From Pedobacter terrae (GTDB lineage: Bacteria > Bacteroidota > Bacteroidia > Sphingobacteriales > Sphingobacteriaceae), in NCBI RefSeq assembly GCF_900100705.1, contig NZ_FNCH01000013.1, positions 80,310 through 144,309 of the forward strand: a DNA stretch of 64,000 nt. The letters are read 5' to 3'. The notes under the pieces are model-generated. The model was not told the DNA's origin. It did not search any database and saw only the letters and a list, made by a program, of their open reading frames with translations. Shown piece by piece: positions 61,888-64,000 of the stretch. The translations under genes and the position numbers were made by a program. Position 1 is the stretch's first letter. Each line of letters opens with the position of its first letter.

Positions 61888-62469
61888 CTAAAGCCCTGTG
61901 TTGTTTCTGAACAATTTAATGGCAATGGCCAGTAAAATTACCCCAAAAGCTTTACGTAAGATGTTTAAGCCTGATTTTCCGAAAAGTTTTTCCAGTCTGT
62001 TGGTGTTTTTTAAGACAAAGTAAACAAACAACATGTTGAGTATAATGCCCACCAGTATATTCTGGGTATGGTATTCTGTTTTTAACGAAAGTAGGGTAGT
62101 CATTGTTCCGGCTCCGGCAATTAAAGGGAAAGCCAATGGTACGATAGAAACCGTTTCAGGTGCTTCTTCTTTAAAAATAGTTAATCCCAATACCATTTCC
62201 ATCGCAATAAAAAAGATAACGAATGAACCAGCAATGGCAAAAGATTCCACATCCAATCCAATCACTTTTAATAGCGATTCGCCAACAAACAAAAAGAGAA
62301 TCATTAAGCCTGCAGCTACCAGAGATGCTTTTTCCGATTCAATATGGCCTGCTTTTCTACGCAATTCGATTACAACCGGAATGGCGCCTAAAATATCGAT
62401 AATGGCAAAGAGCACCATCGTTGTAGATAGGATCTCGCTTAAGTTGAACGTCATAAAATCGAATTTCAT
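61888..62469 (-). CDS. MarC-family membrane protein
   Basis: This 193-residue protein has six membrane helices of the MarC/YhgN type. FAIIDILGAIPVVIELRR carries the conserved FxxxDPxGxIP-like motif, here with Ile-Leu in place of Asp-Pro, and PLAFPLIAGAGTMTTLLSL is the second conserved repeat. MarC proteins are of uncertain function; they are not proven drug transporters. The gene has a TACCTTTG -7 box 17 nt upstream. It is followed by the convergent repeat region. Confidence 0.9.
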   Translation of the reverse strand: MKFDFMTFNLSEILSTTMVLFAIIDILGAIPVVIELRRKAGHIESEKASLVAAGLMILFLFVGESLLKVIGLDVESFAIAGSFVIFFIAMEMVLGLTIFKEEAPETVSIVPLAFPLIAGAGTMTTLLSLKTEYHTQNILVGIILNMLFVYFVLKNTNRLEKLFGKSGLNILRKAFGVILLAIAIKLFRNNTGL

Positions 62470-62486
62470 AGCAGCGCAATTTTAAG

Positions 62487-62494
62487 CAAAGGTA
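62487..62494 (-). promoter_or_regulatory. -7 box of marC
   Basis: TACCTTTG on the minus strand fits TAnnTTTG and ends 17 nt before the ATG at 62469. Confidence 0.5.
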
Positions 62495-62533
62495 GCGGAA
62501 TTTGTATCAATTCCTCAATTGTGCGATTATTTA

Positions 62534-63865
62534 TTAGAAATAGAACTGTGTTCTTAAAGTAAGCACATTATCCTTCCTGTCAGCGGTATAATCTTTAAGC
62601 AGTGTCGATTCGTTTTTAATGATATCGTAATAAATTACCGCCTTAAAATGTGGATTAAAATGATGTAAAAAACCAAAACCAAAAGTATCAAAACGCACGT
62701 CGGCAGGCGAAAGTCCTTTATCAGCTGAAATGTCCATACCTTTAACTTTAGTATTTGGGTCATACCAGTCGTATTTTAAAATGAGCTGGTTATCGGTACT
62801 GTTTAATGTTTGTACAAAAGTTAAGTAAGCACCGTTAAAAGTTCTGGTATAGTAAGGCAAGGGCAGCGATTTATTATCAACGGGGTAGGAGCCCGGTGTA
62901 GTAGAGGTAGTTGACGTACCGGTTTGTAAGCCAGATATTACTTCTGCACGAAATTCTGATTTCCAGCTTTTGGTTTTTGTGGCCAACTGAACATCTGCAC
63001 CATAATATCTTCTTGGGGCTACTTTATTAACGGTTAAAGCAGATGAATCCTTTACCATTCTCCATTGATCGCTAATCCGGTCCATTTTATAGCTAACCGG
63101 TAAACGATGGTTTAAACCGCCTTGTAACGTACTAACACCACCTGCAATAGTAAATTTATCAAATGCATAAGTTTTATGACTTAACCTGAAGATGAAATCT
63201 TTACTGTTGTCAAATTCACCCGAACCAGCTAAACCCTGTCCATTGTAAATGCCGAAATCGAGCACTAAGTTTTTAAGTGCAGCATCTTTCCACCGTGGAT
63301 TCAGGGTAAAAGTAGCGCCCAGGTCACGTTCTGTTTTCATTAAAATCTGCGACATCCGTCCACGCTCTGGTGCTTCCCTCACTGAAGAAGAGAGTTGAAG
63401 TTCATTCCCGAACGGACGACCTGAAAGGCCAAGCGTTACGGCCAGTATTTTCCATTTGTTTTCGTAATAACGGCCCCAAAAATCGCGGATGGCCACGCCT
63501 TGTTCTGTACCATCAAACTGAAGTACAAAGTAGGTAGACGGAGCGCCATCTTCCGTTAACATCATGTAATCGGCTCTCAGTCGGCCCCTTCTCAACCTAA
63601 ACCGGTTGTTGGTAAATTCTCCAAAATTGCCACCCTGGTATTCTGCCTGTGTACCATTTGATTGTGCAACCTGAAATTGGGGTTGCAAGTATCCGCTAAA
63701 TGATAATGAGCCATATTTTTTTGATATGATGAGCAAGTGATTTACCGTTGTAGAATCCATCACATCGTTTATTGTTCTTTGTGCAAACCCTATTGTGGAG
63801 ATGAATAGTAAAACAATGGTTAAAGAAAAATAAATGTGCTTAATTTTAGCAGAATTGCGGTACAT
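62534..63865 (-). CDS. OprO/OprP-like phosphate-selective porin family protein
   Basis: This 443-residue outer membrane porin has a signal sequence (MYRNSAKIKHIYFSLTIVLLFISTIGFAQ) and alternating strands ending in the aromatic LRTQFYF. FSGYLQPQFQVAQSNG and RFRLRRGRLRADYMML are typical of the OprO/OprP group. The substrate may be phosphate or another anion. The ATG at 63865 is chosen because upstream codons overlap a -7 box. It is 65 bp before marC on the same strand. Confidence 0.85.
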   Translation of the reverse strand: MYRNSAKIKHIYFSLTIVLLFISTIGFAQRTINDVMDSTTVNHLLIISKKYGSLSFSGYLQPQFQVAQSNGTQAEYQGGNFGEFTNNRFRLRRGRLRADYMMLTEDGAPSTYFVLQFDGTEQGVAIRDFWGRYYENKWKILAVTLGLSGRPFGNELQLSSSVREAPERGRMSQILMKTERDLGATFTLNPRWKDAALKNLVLDFGIYNGQGLAGSGEFDNSKDFIFRLSHKTYAFDKFTIAGGVSTLQGGLNHRLPVSYKMDRISDQWRMVKDSSALTVNKVAPRRYYGADVQLATKTKSWKSEFRAEVISGLQTGTSTTSTTPGSYPVDNKSLPLPYYTRTFNGAYLTFVQTLNSTDNQLILKYDWYDPNTKVKGMDISADKGLSPADVRFDTFGFGFLHHFNPHFKAVIYYDIIKNESTLLKDYTADRKDNVLTLRTQFYF

Positions 63866-63880
63866 CTTATCAATTTTCTG

Positions 63881-63888
63881 CAAAGGTA
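63881..63888 (-). promoter_or_regulatory. -7 box of the porin gene
   Basis: TACCTTTG on the minus strand ends 15 nt before the ATG at 63865. It overlaps the 5' extension of the frame and so rules out the longer start. Confidence 0.55.
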
Positions 63889-64000
63889 GTTTTATTAACA
63901 ATTATTGACTAGTCCTGAAAATTTGATACAGGATTAATAATTAAATAAAATTACGATTTAAATAGCAGTTGGTTCATTCCGGCTGCTATTTTTTCGTTTA

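Overview
The window looks like a chromosome segment from a Bacteroidota bacterium, most likely a Pedobacter-like member of the Sphingobacteriaceae. The evidence is a SusC/SusD pair, many large TonB-dependent receptors and beta-barrels, PorT, PorG and a type IX secretion (T9SS) sorting domain, a split transketolase, and repeated -7 boxes of the Bacteroidota form TAnnTTTG with almost no Shine-Dalgarno sequences. The genus is inferred from gene content only. No rRNA, tRNA, CRISPR array or intact insertion sequence was seen.

Region by region: 1-6.7 kb (minus) is a polysaccharide-utilisation unit of SusC, SusD and a GH3 beta-glucosidase cut by the window edge. 6.9-11.0 kb holds a membrane receptor fused to a transposase-type DNA-binding module, then a two-component system. 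11.0-14.0 kb holds a class III aminotransferase and an ECF sigma factor operon with an anti-sigma-like membrane protein and a Spy-like periplasmic protein. 14.1-19.6 kb has split transketolase, Bcp, an M23 peptidase, a fumarylacetoacetase-family enzyme and a very small T9SS cargo protein. 19.8-26 kb is transport (Kup, APC, MFS) plus a REP-associated transposase gene that carries a REP-like inverted repeat inside its own reading frame. 26.3-30.6 kb has a secreted protein of unknown role, an M3 peptidase, a UbiA-type prenyltransferase and EngB.

30.8-44.2 kb (plus) is a conserved housekeeping and envelope block: UbiE/MenG, PorT, an SDR, a YqeY-like protein, an alpha/beta hydrolase, a CBS protein, NAD kinase, PorG, UppS, BamA, two Skp/OmpH proteins and MurI. 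An unrecognised lipoprotein sits between bamA and the first skp gene. 44.6-51.5 kb (minus) is a four-gene operon of a TonB-dependent receptor, a DUF4876-like lipoprotein, a beta-barrel and a di-haem peroxidase, behind a Fur-like 7-1-7 operator. 51.7-63.9 kb contains a long PurF paralogue, LysE, a sugar MFS transporter, dCMP deaminase, a frameshifted small gene, GuaA, a periplasmic-binding-like lipoprotein, an RsmB-like methyltransferase, a 35-residue membrane microprotein, MarC and an OprP-like porin.

The least explained signals are the 7TM-receptor/transposase-DNA-binding chimera with paired direct repeats upstream of the neighbouring susC; the possibly iron-controlled peroxidase operon; the REP element inside its own transposase gene; and a window-wide set of intergenic repeats in which each gap reiterates its own short word in direct and inverted orientation.
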